Counted from the first letter of the stretch, positions 43,252 to 52,390 are shown. The stretch is 64,000 nt of DNA from Blautia faecis (GCF_020554845.1 NZ_JAJCIA010000017.1:23012-87011), one strand, 5' to 3'. Numbers and translations are program-made. The notes: generated by a model not told the origin, from the letters alone.

Positions 43252-43280
43252 CAGTGAATATTTTATTATTTTATTCACTG
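43252..43280 (-). promoter_or_regulatory. Probable TetR operator
   Basis: CAGTGAATA (43252-43260) and TATTCACTG (43272-43280) form a perfect 9-bp inverted repeat with an A/T-only 11-nt spacer, directly upstream of the TetR gene. Confidence 0.62.
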
Positions 43281-43360
43281 CAATAAATATACCACTGGAA
43301 AGAACTCCAGACAAGTATTACTATATTTTATGAGAAAAATTATCTTTTTCCTATACATGG

Positions 43361-44000
43361 TAGAGTAGGCGGATGAAATTTTCATCCGCCCCTCATCAAA
43401 CCGTGCATGAGGTTCTCCCTCACACGGCTTTCCGACATTCTTCTTTCTACAGCATTACGTCATGCTCTAGCCATTTTCTTTAATCCTTTTTCATAAATGC
43501 TATTTCTTACAAATCCCACCTTTGACATACGATTACGTCTCTGGTGTTTCTTGTTATACCATCTTGTAAAAGTGCAAATAATGTACCAGTCTAGAGCCTG
43601 CATCCACTTTTCGTTTCTCTTGGTCGAATAATAATTCTTCCATCCTGTGATTTTCGGATTCAGATTCTTTATTAAATCCTCTTCCTTTGCAACTAGCAGA
43701 CTTCGTCTATTTACATTCCTCTTGACTTCGGCTTTCATTTTCTTCATGGCTTTTCTGTTTGGGTACTGATACGTTTCCTTGTACAGTTGTCCTTTGCGTG
43801 TTTCCGTTGTCATTCTTCTGTGGTGCATTCCGAGAAAGTCAAATCCCTCTTTTCCGTCCCACATGCTGACTATCTTTGTTTTCACTGGATGTAGCTTTAA
43901 ATCCAGTTTTACCATGATATACTGCAATAAATTCAGTGCGTGATTTGCACTTTTCTTATTCTTGCAAATGATTACCGTATAACTGTTATATTTTGTTATC
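43361..44000 (-). mobile_element. Group II intron, 3' part only
   Basis: The minus strand reads a maturase C-terminal half followed, from about 43440 down to 43361, by domain V/VI-like hairpins (GAGGGAGAACCTCATGC; GGCGGATG paired with CATCCGCC). The 5' two thirds of the intron are missing. It differs in sequence from the piece at 21244-21795, so it comes from another intron. Confidence 0.68.
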
Positions 44001-44002
44001 AA
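43460..44002 (-). pseudogene. ltrA: Group II intron reverse transcriptase/maturase, C-terminal fragment
   Basis: The frame opens just at the place of the catalytic YADD motif, which is lost (it reads NSYTVIICKNKKSANHA), then continues normally: LDLKLHPVKTKIV, EGFDFLGMHHRR, LIKNLNPKITGWKNYYSTK and the C-terminal TFTRWYNKKHQRRNRMSKV. Without the catalytic aspartates no reverse transcriptase activity is possible. Confidence 0.75.
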
Positions 44003-44232
44003 ATTCTCTGTAAACCCTTGAAAACACTGGATTTGTCGCAGGTGAGCTTTCCCTTATTGTTTCCCTTGTGTTATATCTTCCCATATAAGTTTACGAACTC
44101 TGATAAGGGAAAATACAAGGGCAAGAAAATTATATAAAACAGTATAACACAAAATAAAAGTGACATGGTGAACTGATTGAAATGCTTCTGATTTTTGAAA
44201 CTGATGATTGAGCGATAAGGAGATAAGATACG

Positions 44233-44469
44233 ATGAGAACAATATTTGCAGAATACAATCCACAGTGCAACAGTATTGATGTTTATACCAGTGCAGGCTA
44301 TATGCTTCGCATTGACTGTTGGGAAGCAGAAAAGAATTTAAGAACCACACCCGGATCAGATTGTGCTTTGACGTTTCTTGCAATTGATGAACCATTAGAA
44401 TATGCAAGGTTATATCTTGATGGAAATTTGCAGATGTGGGTAGATGCAGAAGATTCTTTAGAACTTTAA
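44233..44469 (+). CDS. Small conserved protein (DUF6061-like)
   Basis: 78 residues, start ATG 44233 with AAGGAGATAAGATACG upstream. It reads IFAEYNPQCNSIDVYTSAGY, then LRIDCWEAEKNL and FLAIDEPLEYARLYLDG, which fits the DUF6061 pattern from memory. No function is known. A minus-strand frame of 198 codons over the same region is rejected. Confidence 0.6.
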   Translation: MRTIFAEYNPQCNSIDVYTSAGYMLRIDCWEAEKNLRTTPGSDCALTFLAIDEPLEYARLYLDGNLQMWVDAEDSLEL

Positions 44470-44701
44470 TAGTTAAAAGGCATAGGGTAGATATTCGTAG
44501 CAGCAGACATTGTAGGAATATGTATAAACTGGCATGTATGCGGTGCTGTGGGAAAGAATCTGTCCTTATCTGCCTGATAGAGCGAGTCGGTGGCAGTCTT
44601 ATCCGCTCATCTATGAGCCGTTTTTCATCCTCCGTGACATAAAAATTCATCTAGATATTCCGTTTTCGGTTCGCCATGCACTGTCTCCGTTCTTCATAAG
44701 A

Positions 44702-44918
44702 GTTTGGGATTATCCTAACAAGCATTCTTCATTTTCGGGCAAGAAACCTGAAAATACGAAAAATCGCAAGCGTGTATTCGCTTGCTGTGCTTTCCATCGA
44801 AGCCTTACCTTCTATTTTCTATCTACTAAATACTACAATCTGGAAAATGGTAAAATGGCTGTATCCGAAAAGGAAAATAGAAAAATGCCACGACTGAACC
44901 TCCGTTATAGAGTGATCT
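44702..44918 (+). repeat. About 215-bp repeat, copy 2
   Basis: This is the plus-strand partner of the repeat at 30724-30932. In one frame both copies encode a similar tail (FGIILTSILHFRARNLKIRK here, FGIIPTSIFHFRAMDLKIRK there), so the repeat may be a once-coding sequence. It lies at the outer edge of cassette C as copy 1 lies at the outer edge of cassette D. Confidence 0.6.
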
Positions 44919-44928
44919 GTCGTGGCAT
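44885..44928. terminator. Hairpin at the end of the cassette C AraC gene
   Basis: ATGCCACGAC (44885-44894) pairs perfectly with GTCGTGGCAT (44919-44928). It lies 13 bp beyond the stop of the AraC gene and may terminate its transcript; it overlaps the repeat end. Confidence 0.5.
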
Positions 44929-44940
44929 TGCATTGTGAAT

Positions 44941-45912
44941 TTATTTTTGCTGAGCCATTTTCCGATACTCAATGGGCAGGAGTCCCGTACTCTTACGAAA
45001 CAATTCCGCAAACCGGCTAGAAGTAGAGTAGCCGATCATTTCCGCAATCTGTCCTATCGTGAAATCCGTATCGATCAGCAAATGCTCTGCCTGGCTCATG
45101 CGGCGCTGTTGAATATACTCTGTGATCGTGCAGCCTTGCAGCTGCTTAAAAGATGTTTTCAGCTTAGTGGTTCCCATACAGGCGATTTTTGCAAGCCGTT
45201 CTAATGGAATATCAAAAGCATAGTGGTCATTGAGATAAGCAATCACATTTTTCAGTTGCGCCACATCCTGCTCGGACAAACGCTTCTCTTTACGGGACAG
45301 AATTTTTTTCTGTTCTTCCACCACAAGGGATACGGCCTCGGCCACTTTCGCTTCATAAAATAGTCCTGCGGCAATCCCATCCCCACGGTAGACCTTTACC
45401 TCATGGAGCAGCTTTGCCATAGCCGGGAAGTCTGTGGTCTGATCAACCTGCCGGAAAGCTGCAAGTGGGCTAATATAGTCCCCCGGATATTGTTTTTGCA
45501 AATAATCCTCATAGTATGCAGGCATGACTTCGATACCAATAGACCGGATGGGGATTTTTTTATGGATGATTGCCTTGTATGGCTTATAGCCACCAATAAA
45601 GGCTTTGATACATCCGGCAGACATCCTCCGGTAGGGATTTAATTCTTCGCCGGAGATGGATTCATACTGAGTAATACTCAGAGCTTCCGGCAAATGAAAT
45701 TCCATGAAGAAATCCTCATGGAAATAAAAATCATGGATTTTAATGTCGTACAGGTCTTTCTTCGCATATACCCAGTAAAAGCCTTCTCCAAATTCAGGCG
45801 ATAACTGCCAGCATTGTCCGGCAGAATTGAAGTGGTTATTGCTATCTACCGGGATAAAATGGTTATCTGTTAAAAGCGGCTCATAGTAATCCGCAATAAT
45901 GTTATTGTTCAA
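44941..45912 (-). CDS. AraC-family regulator of cassette C
   Basis: 323 residues; the start is TTG 45912 with AAAGGAGGCCGTCAT before it. The C-terminal double HTH is complete: LERLAKIACMGTTKLKTSFK and IGQIAEMIGYSTSSRFAELF, ending in LLPIEYRKMAQ. The sensor region differs from those of cassettes A and B. It is divergent from the cassette C operon. Confidence 0.88.
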   Translation of the reverse strand: MNNNIIADYYEPLLTDNHFIPVDSNNHFNSAGQCWQLSPEFGEGFYWVYAKKDLYDIKIHDFYFHEDFFMEFHLPEALSITQYESISGEELNPYRRMSAGCIKAFIGGYKPYKAIIHKKIPIRSIGIEVMPAYYEDYLQKQYPGDYISPLAAFRQVDQTTDFPAMAKLLHEVKVYRGDGIAAGLFYEAKVAEAVSLVVEEQKKILSRKEKRLSEQDVAQLKNVIAYLNDHYAFDIPLERLAKIACMGTTKLKTSFKQLQGCTITEYIQQRRMSQAEHLLIDTDFTIGQIAEMIGYSTSSRFAELFRKSTGLLPIEYRKMAQQK

Positions 45913-45979
45913 ATGACGGCCTCCTTTGCAACGATTGGACGGAGTATTGCAATGAAAAGACGAATGTGCCTGTAATGTA

Positions 45980-46034
45980 TTGCAGCCCGCCCGTAAAGTT
46001 AGTATGATATAGACCGCGGTTAGTGACGACTAAT
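45980..46034 (+). promoter_or_regulatory. Promoter and GTTAG-N6-CTAAT operator, cassette C
   Basis: -35 TTGCAG (45980-45985), 17-nt spacer, -10 TATGAT (46003-46008), then 10 nt, then GTTAG-TGACGA-CTAAT (46019-46034). The operator lies at about +5 to +20, the same geometry as in cassette B. Confidence 0.72.
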
Positions 46035-46093
46035 CATAATATAACAGATTTCAGACGGTAGGTCAACCGTTCTTGAAAGCAGGAGGAAAAAAT

Positions 46094-46702
46094 ATGAGTA
46101 ATCAAGTAAATGCAAAGGCAGGATTGTCTGTCAAGGACTTAGTAACAACGGGAATTTTTACTGCGCTTCTGTTCGTATTCATCATGGTAGGAGGCGTCTT
46201 TTTTGCTACCAACCCGGTGCTGACCTTTTTCATGCCCGCCGGGAGCGCTTTGCTTGCAGGACCAATTTATCTGCTGATGATCGCAAAAGTACATAAACGC
46301 TGGAGCGTCACGATCATGGGCGTTATCATGGCCATCATCTGGTTTGTCACTGGTATGCACTGGGCGTTTGCGTTGGGCTATCTCATTATGGCTGTCGTAG
46401 CTGATTTTGTTGCCGGTACAAAGCAGTACAAAAGCAAGAAGATCAACAGTCTGTCCTATATCCTTTTCTCCCTGGGCGGAACAGGGTCGTACCTTGTTTT
46501 CTTCGCTGATCCCCAGGGGTGGGCGCAGACCATGTTGGGAAATGGAACTGAGCAAAGCTATATCGACACCATGCAGACGACCGCAAATGCAGGAATCTTT
46601 ATCGCAATGTTTGTCGCTCTCCTTGTAACAGCTTCTATCAGTGCATTTGTGGGTTGCAAAATGTTGAAGAAGCAGTTCGAAAAAGCGGGTATTACAGCAT
46701 GA
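46094..46702 (+). CDS. MptD-family ECF S component, cassette C
   Basis: 202 residues from ATG 46094 (GCAGGAGGAAAAAAT upstream). N-terminus LSVKDLVTTGIFTALLFVFI, about six helices, basic C-terminus GCKMLKKQFEKAGITA. It is more diverged from the other three than they are from one another, so a different ligand is possible. Confidence 0.86.
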   Translation: MSNQVNAKAGLSVKDLVTTGIFTALLFVFIMVGGVFFATNPVLTFFMPAGSALLAGPIYLLMIAKVHKRWSVTIMGVIMAIIWFVTGMHWAFALGYLIMAVVADFVAGTKQYKSKKINSLSYILFSLGGTGSYLVFFADPQGWAQTMLGNGTEQSYIDTMQTTANAGIFIAMFVALLVTASISAFVGCKMLKKQFEKAGITA

Positions 46703-47424
46703 TGGGTAACACCGTACAGAAAGGGCTTTGGCTTGACCCGCGGGCCAAGCTCTTTCTTATTTTGATGTGTGTACTGAGTTCCATGTTCGCACCTTCTCTT
46801 ACCTATCAGTTTGCGCTTGTCCTGCTGATTGCTGTATTAGGAGTGCTTTGTGGAAAGTGGAAATATGCCGTAAAAGGGGTATGCTTTTATGCGGTAGTCT
46901 GTGTACTGACAGTCTGGATCATGGCGGCTATGACGGGGACGCTGCGAACCATGTTTGTTGCGTTCCTTGGGCTATTTCACAAGGTTTACGCCTGCGGGAT
47001 GCTGGCAGGGATAGTCTTGTCTACAACAAAGGTCAGCGAATTTTTATCCGCCATGAACCGAATCCATGCCCCGAAAAAATTTGTCATCACATTTGCGGTC
47101 ATGCTGCGCTATATTCCAACCGTCCAGGAGGACTGGCATTTTATCAAGGACGCCATGCGGATGCGGGATGTATCGCCCTCCCTGGGCGGATTCCTTTCCC
47201 ATCCGGGAATGACAGTAGAGTGTATTTATGTTCCGTTGCTGATGATGGCCTCCAAGGCAGCGGACGAGCTTTCTATCGCTTCTGTTACCCGCGGGATTGA
47301 GAATCCCAATCACCGGACCTGTCTTGTCCAGATAAAATGCGGGATTGCAGACTGGACGGCGATGTTGATTGCGGTTGCTTTCTTTATTTTTGAATTATGT
47401 AAGCGGGGAGGTGTGATCGGGTGA
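46699..47424 (+). CDS. ecfT: ECF transporter transmembrane component EcfT, cassette C
   Basis: 241 residues; ATG 46699 overlaps the MptD stop. Signs: LWLDPRAKLFLILMCVLSSM, STTKVSEFLSAMNRIHAPKK, and the coupling motifs MRMRDVSP (Gly replaced by Asp) and SVTRGIENP. The change in the first coupling motif is worth noting. The stop overlaps the EcfA start. Confidence 0.87.
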   Translation: MMGNTVQKGLWLDPRAKLFLILMCVLSSMFAPSLTYQFALVLLIAVLGVLCGKWKYAVKGVCFYAVVCVLTVWIMAAMTGTLRTMFVAFLGLFHKVYACGMLAGIVLSTTKVSEFLSAMNRIHAPKKFVITFAVMLRYIPTVQEDWHFIKDAMRMRDVSPSLGGFLSHPGMTVECIYVPLLMMASKAADELSIASVTRGIENPNHRTCLVQIKCGIADWTAMLIAVAFFIFELCKRGGVIG

Positions 47425-48893
47425 TTGAGTTTGAAAATGTATCATTTTCTTATGAGGGACAGAAGCATGACAGTCTGCATGGAATCAGCCTGAAAATTGC
47501 AGACGGGGAATGTGTCTTGTTCTGTGGCCGCAGCGGGTGCGGAAAAACAACGGTCACAAGGCTGGTAAACGGTTTGATCCCACAATTTTACCAGGGAGAA
47601 CTTCAGGGGCGCGTGCTAGTGGACGGACAGGAAATCAGTGACCTACCCATGTATCAGATCGCTGCAAAGGTGGGGTCTGTGTTTCAAAATCCCCGGACAC
47701 AGTTTTTCAATGTGGATACGGACAGTGAGATTGCCTTTGGAATTGAAAATGAAGCCAGGCCGGTAAAGGAACTGGAGGAACGGGTAGAACAGACAACAAA
47801 AGATTTGCATATTGAAAAGCTACGGAACCGAAATATTTTTGAACTGTCGGGCGGGGAAAAACAGAAAATCGCGTTTGCGTCGGTCTATGCCATGAACCCG
47901 GAAATCTATTTGCTGGACGAACCATCCTCAAATCTGGACATGGCTTCCATCCAGGAATTGAAAGAACATCTGCGGCTGATAAAGAGCCAGGGCAAAACCA
48001 TTTTGATTGCGGAACACAGGCTCTATTATCTGATGGAGCTGGCAGACCACATTGTTTATCTGGAAGATGGGGAAATAGCAAGGATTTTTACGCCAGAGGA
48101 ATTTCTCCGTTTGACGGAAAACGAACGGGAACACATGGGGCTGCGGGCAGTTGACCTGACAAGGGTTCTTCCTCCAGCCACCCATCCTACGGTTCTTCCT
48201 CCTACATTAGCAATCCGTGATGTTAAGCTGCGTTATAAAAAGAGGACGATTCTACACCAAATTGCTCTTTCTGTCGCAAAGGGAGAAGTCATTGGGGTTG
48301 TCGGTCATAATGGAGCCGGAAAAACCACGTTTTCCCGTGCTCTGTGCGGGCTTCATAAAGACTGTGAAGGTGAGTTCCTTTGGAATGGTCAGCCGCTAGA
48401 ACACAAGTTGAGGCTGAAACGCTCTTATATGGTGATGCAGGATGTGAACTATGAATTGTTTGCAGAAAGTGTGGAGGCAGAATGTTCCTTCGGAATTCGA
48501 AACCCGGATCAGGATTTAGTAGAAACAACCATGGCGGAACTGGGGCTTACAACCTACCGGGAACGCCATCCCAACACGCTTTCCGGTGGACAGAAGCAAC
48601 GGGTGGCTGTGGCAGTCAGCATGATCTGTGGAAAAGATTTGCTGGTGTTCGACGAGCCCACCAGCGGACTGGACTTTGACAGCATGGCGCAGGTGGCGGG
48701 ATTGATCAAACGGTTATCCGAACAGGGAAAAATCATTTTTATTGTCACCCATGATTTTGAATTTGTCTGCCGTACCTGCTCACGTGTCTTGCATTTTGAT
48801 GAAGGGGAAATGCCGGATGACATCCCTGTTGTGATGGATTTCCTCCCAAAGATCCGGGAACTGTTCTCTGTTTCAGGGGGAAAGGAGATGTGA
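47421..48893 (+). CDS. Tandem-NBD ECF ATPase (EcfA1-A2), cassette C
   Basis: 490 residues from GTG 47421 (GGGAGGTGTGATCGG upstream). First domain: CGRSGCGKTT, ELSGGEKQKIA, LLDEPSSNLD, AEHRLYYL. Second domain: GHNGAGKTT, TLSGGQKQRVA, VFDEPTSGLD, THDFEFVC. All catalytic motifs are intact. Confidence 0.9.
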   Translation: MIEFENVSFSYEGQKHDSLHGISLKIADGECVLFCGRSGCGKTTVTRLVNGLIPQFYQGELQGRVLVDGQEISDLPMYQIAAKVGSVFQNPRTQFFNVDTDSEIAFGIENEARPVKELEERVEQTTKDLHIEKLRNRNIFELSGGEKQKIAFASVYAMNPEIYLLDEPSSNLDMASIQELKEHLRLIKSQGKTILIAEHRLYYLMELADHIVYLEDGEIARIFTPEEFLRLTENEREHMGLRAVDLTRVLPPATHPTVLPPTLAIRDVKLRYKKRTILHQIALSVAKGEVIGVVGHNGAGKTTFSRALCGLHKDCEGEFLWNGQPLEHKLRLKRSYMVMQDVNYELFAESVEAECSFGIRNPDQDLVETTMAELGLTTYRERHPNTLSGGQKQRVAVAVSMICGKDLLVFDEPTSGLDFDSMAQVAGLIKRLSEQGKIIFIVTHDFEFVCRTCSRVLHFDEGEMPDDIPVVMDFLPKIRELFSVSGGKEM

Positions 48894-48897
48894 AGTG

Positions 48898-50667
48898 ATG
48901 AAACAGAAAAAGGAAAACAGGATTACATTGCTGCTTCAATGGGCTGGTGAGCAGAAAATCTGGCTGCTACTGGCAATTCTGCTGGCTATGGCAAGCGGCC
49001 TATGCATCATTGTTCCGTATATTGGGATTTACCGTGAGATGGATGCCGCTTTCCAGCATATCTGCACAAACGAGCTTGTCGTACAGACGATCATGATGAT
49101 TGCCGTTTCTGTGGTTCTGCGCTTTGTTTTATTTGGGTGTTCCGGCGTGGCTGCTCATAAAGGTGCTTACGGCGCTTTGTTCAAGGTACGCTGCATGGTA
49201 GCGGAGCATCTGGCAAAAGTTCCTCTTGGTACGCTGAATGAGAGGCGGACCGGGGATATCAAAACAGTACTGAATGAAGATATTGAAAAATTAGAGTTGT
49301 TCCTGGCTCATAACCTTCCAGACCTTGTGTGCTATATGGTAGGGCCGGTAGCGATTTTTATCTATTTAATGACAGTAAATATCCCATTGGCACTGGTTTC
49401 CCTGTTGCCGTTGATTCTGGCCGTTGTGGTAATGGGGGTTATGTTTCGGAATACGGACGATTTGATGAACCGGGCGAACCGATCTATTACAACGCTCAAT
49501 TCCGTTATGATCGAGTATATCAGCGGTATGAAACTGATTAAAGCGTACAACATGGGGAGCAAGTCGTTCCAGAAATTTTCCGGCGCGATCCAGGAGGAAA
49601 ACGCCATGTGGAATGAAACCTCCCGGAGAATGGGACCTCCTTACGCAACTTTTGTGGTTCTGATCGAATGTGGGATGCTGCTGATGGTTCCCTTGGGCGG
49701 AATGTTCTTCCTGAAGGGCTCCCTGGCGGCCAGTGCTTTTTTGCTGTTCGTCTATGTCGGCTCCATGTATCTGACAGAGATTCGGCCTTTGCAGGAGTTG
49801 GGGACAAACTTTGCGAATGTCCTGGGCGCCATTACCAAAACAAAAGAAATATTGGATGTTCCTGTTTATGAAGGCGGAAAGGACTTCCCGAAAAACCATG
49901 AGATTGAACTTAAGAATGTACGTTTTTCCTACGATGGGAAAACGGATGTCCTGCAAGGCGTCAACCTCAAGATCAGGGATGGGGAGCGCATGGCACTTGT
50001 GGGACAGTCCGGCGCGGGCAAGAGTACCGTGATTGAACTGATCTCCCGGTTTTATGATGTGCAGGAGGGGGAGGTGTTGATTGGCGGTATCAATGTGAAT
50101 GAACTGAACTACGATACCATTCTGAAGAATATTGCCATTGTATTTCAAAAGACATTCCTTACCCGTGACAGTGTCCTGGAAAACATCCGCATGGGTTCAG
50201 ACGCCAGCCTGGAGGAAGTACGGGCTGCCGCCAGGGAGGCGCAGATTGATGACTTCATCATGTCACTGCCAGATGGTTATGACACAAAGGTAGGCAGCTT
50301 CGGCTCCCGTTTCTCTGGTGGAGAAAAACAGCGGATCGCCATTGCAAGGGCAATCCTGAAAAATGCCCCCATCCTGATTCTGGACGAAGCGACAAGCGCC
50401 TCTGACCCGGAAAATCAGATGGAAATTGATAAGGCCATCCAGAACCTCTGTAAAGGCAGGACGGTCATTGTGGTAGCGCACAGGCTGAGTGCCCTGAAAA
50501 TGTGCGACCGTGTGGCTGTGGTAGAGAACCATACAATTACCAATGTCGGCACCCATGAGGAAGTACGGAAAGAGAACGCTTACTATCAGAAAGCATGGGA
50601 GGACTACGAAACAGCTCGGGGAATTACTTATCAACTGGAAGGAGGCGGGCAGAATGAATCCGAATAA
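48898..50667 (+). CDS. Exporter-fold ABC transporter, TMD-NBD, cassette C
   Basis: 589 residues from ATG 48898 (AAGGAG 9 nt upstream; GTG 48895 is an alternative). Six helices; NBD with GQSGAGKST, FSGGEKQRIAIARAIL (Leu of the signature is Phe), LILDEATSASD and VAHRLSAL. Partner of the next gene, which it overlaps by 14 nt. Confidence 0.87.
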   Translation: MKQKKENRITLLLQWAGEQKIWLLLAILLAMASGLCIIVPYIGIYREMDAAFQHICTNELVVQTIMMIAVSVVLRFVLFGCSGVAAHKGAYGALFKVRCMVAEHLAKVPLGTLNERRTGDIKTVLNEDIEKLELFLAHNLPDLVCYMVGPVAIFIYLMTVNIPLALVSLLPLILAVVVMGVMFRNTDDLMNRANRSITTLNSVMIEYISGMKLIKAYNMGSKSFQKFSGAIQEENAMWNETSRRMGPPYATFVVLIECGMLLMVPLGGMFFLKGSLAASAFLLFVYVGSMYLTEIRPLQELGTNFANVLGAITKTKEILDVPVYEGGKDFPKNHEIELKNVRFSYDGKTDVLQGVNLKIRDGERMALVGQSGAGKSTVIELISRFYDVQEGEVLIGGINVNELNYDTILKNIAIVFQKTFLTRDSVLENIRMGSDASLEEVRAAAREAQIDDFIMSLPDGYDTKVGSFGSRFSGGEKQRIAIARAILKNAPILILDEATSASDPENQMEIDKAIQNLCKGRTVIVVAHRLSALKMCDRVAVVENHTITNVGTHEEVRKENAYYQKAWEDYETARGITYQLEGGGQNESE

Positions 50668-52390
50668 CGTATGGAAGAAGAACAGGGAGTTTTATATTGG
50701 CGTTGCCGGGACGGTTCTGGAGGGGTTGCTCTCTGGCAGTTTGTTCATGCTGCTTTATTCCGTCATGCGGTTTTTATGGGATGGTCAGTTTGACATGAAT
50801 CGTATACTGGTACTAACGGGTATTATCGCTGTCATCTTCCTGTTCCGCATTTTGATATACAGCTATGGCTATACCAAAGCACAGATCGGCGGTGCCAGAG
50901 TCAGTAAAAATATCCGCCTGTTTATGGGCGACCATCTCAAGCGTATCCCGCTTTCCCGGTTTACGAGGGGGCAGACTGGCGATTATATTAATACAATTAC
51001 CAGTGATGTAAATAATTATGAAAAAATTCTGACGCATAAGATTGGGGACATTGCAAAGAATTTTGCCTTGTCGCTGATGCTGATCGTTTTTGTGATGACG
51101 ATTTACTTTCCTGCCGGATTGATTCTACTGACTGCTGACTTGCTTTTGATTCCCGGATTATGGCTTTCCTTCCGGCAGGTAGCGAAATATGGAAAAGAGA
51201 AGAACGATATTTGTGCGGAGAATGTCAGCAGCATTGTGGAGTATGTATCCGGTATCCAAACTTTCCGGGCCTATGGCGTTGGCGGTCTGAAAAACAAAAC
51301 CGTGATCCATGCCATGCAGGAGTTTAGCAGGATCAGCTTTGTGTATGAAGCAAAGGTTCTCCCGATTGGTGCGGGATTCGGTATTTTGAGCTGGCTGTCC
51401 TGTCCGGTTGTGATCTGGACGGTCTATGGCCCCTGGGCAGCCGGAACTTTAGATACCGTGTCCTATCTTTTGATTTGTATGCTACCTTTGTTCTGTGCAA
51501 AGCTGGCAAATTCCATTTTTGTAGACCTCACCAGCTATAAGAATCTGATGATCTCGAAAAATAAAATCATGGCTGTGATGAAGGAACCGGAAGAAACCGG
51601 CAGCATGAAGTCGTTGCAGGCAGCCTCCCATGAGATTGTATTTGACCATGTGGACTTTTCTTATGTTCCCGGGGAACCGGTGTTAAAACAGGCTTCCTTT
51701 ACTGTGCCGAATCAGAAGCTGACCGCCATTGTGGGGGATTCCGGCTCCGGCAAGTCTACCATACTGAACCTGATTGCAAAATACTATGAAGTATCTGGCG
51801 GCACGATTTCCATAGGGGGCAGACCGATCAATCATGTAGCTGCGGAACGGGTATTAGACCAGATTTCTATGGTGGATCAGGATGTGTTCCTGTTTGATGA
51901 TACAGTGCGGGAGAATATCCGCTATGCCCGCCCGGATGCTACGGACGCAGAAATTAAAGCGGCCTGCCGGGAGGCAAACTGTGACGGCTTTATCCGCAAG
52001 ATGGAGAAAGGTTATGATACGCCGATTGGGGAAAATGGTAATCTCCTGTCTGGCGGTGAACGTCAGCGCCTTTCCATAGCACGTGCCATTTTGAAAAACA
52101 GCCCAATCCTGCTGCTTGACGAGGCAACGGCCTCCCTAGACATTGAGAATGAACTGGCGGTAAAACAGGCGATTGCAAACCTGCTGAAAGAGAAAAAAAC
52201 CGTGGTGATGATCGCACATACCCTGTCCATCGTAAAAAATGCCGATCAGATTCTGGTGGTTTCCGATGGTCGGATCACCGAAGCTGGTACGCACAAAGAA
52301 TTGTTAGCAAAGGACGGAAAGTACGCTGCCATGTGGAATGCAGAACAGCAGTTTTCGCATTTTCGATATGAACAGGTTCACAAATCTTGA
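50654..52390 (+). CDS. Exporter-fold ABC transporter, TMD-NBD, cassette C
   Basis: 578 residues from ATG 50654 (GGAGGCGGGCAGA upstream; the frame open from 50543 lies inside the previous gene). NBD: GDSGSGKST, LSGGERQRLSIARAIL, LLLDEATASLD; the switch segment reads IAHTLSIV, Arg replaced by Thr. It is the last gene of cassette C; no DtxR gene follows. The mobilisable element begins within about 270 bp, so a DtxR gene may have been lost there. Confidence 0.86.
   Translation: MNPNNVWKKNREFYIGVAGTVLEGLLSGSLFMLLYSVMRFLWDGQFDMNRILVLTGIIAVIFLFRILIYSYGYTKAQIGGARVSKNIRLFMGDHLKRIPLSRFTRGQTGDYINTITSDVNNYEKILTHKIGDIAKNFALSLMLIVFVMTIYFPAGLILLTADLLLIPGLWLSFRQVAKYGKEKNDICAENVSSIVEYVSGIQTFRAYGVGGLKNKTVIHAMQEFSRISFVYEAKVLPIGAGFGILSWLSCPVVIWTVYGPWAAGTLDTVSYLLICMLPLFCAKLANSIFVDLTSYKNLMISKNKIMAVMKEPEETGSMKSLQAASHEIVFDHVDFSYVPGEPVLKQASFTVPNQKLTAIVGDSGSGKSTILNLIAKYYEVSGGTISIGGRPINHVAAERVLDQISMVDQDVFLFDDTVRENIRYARPDATDAEIKAACREANCDGFIRKMEKGYDTPIGENGNLLSGGERQRLSIARAILKNSPILLLDEATASLDIENELAVKQAIANLLKEKKTVVMIAHTLSIVKNADQILVVSDGRITEAGTHKELLAKDGKYAAMWNAEQQFSHFRYEQVHKS

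Noticed and set aside
44054..44650. A 198-codon minus-strand frame
   Set aside because: It is opposite the small DUF6061-like gene, which has a good ribosome binding site; the reverse frame has no recognisable domain and extends into intergenic sequence.
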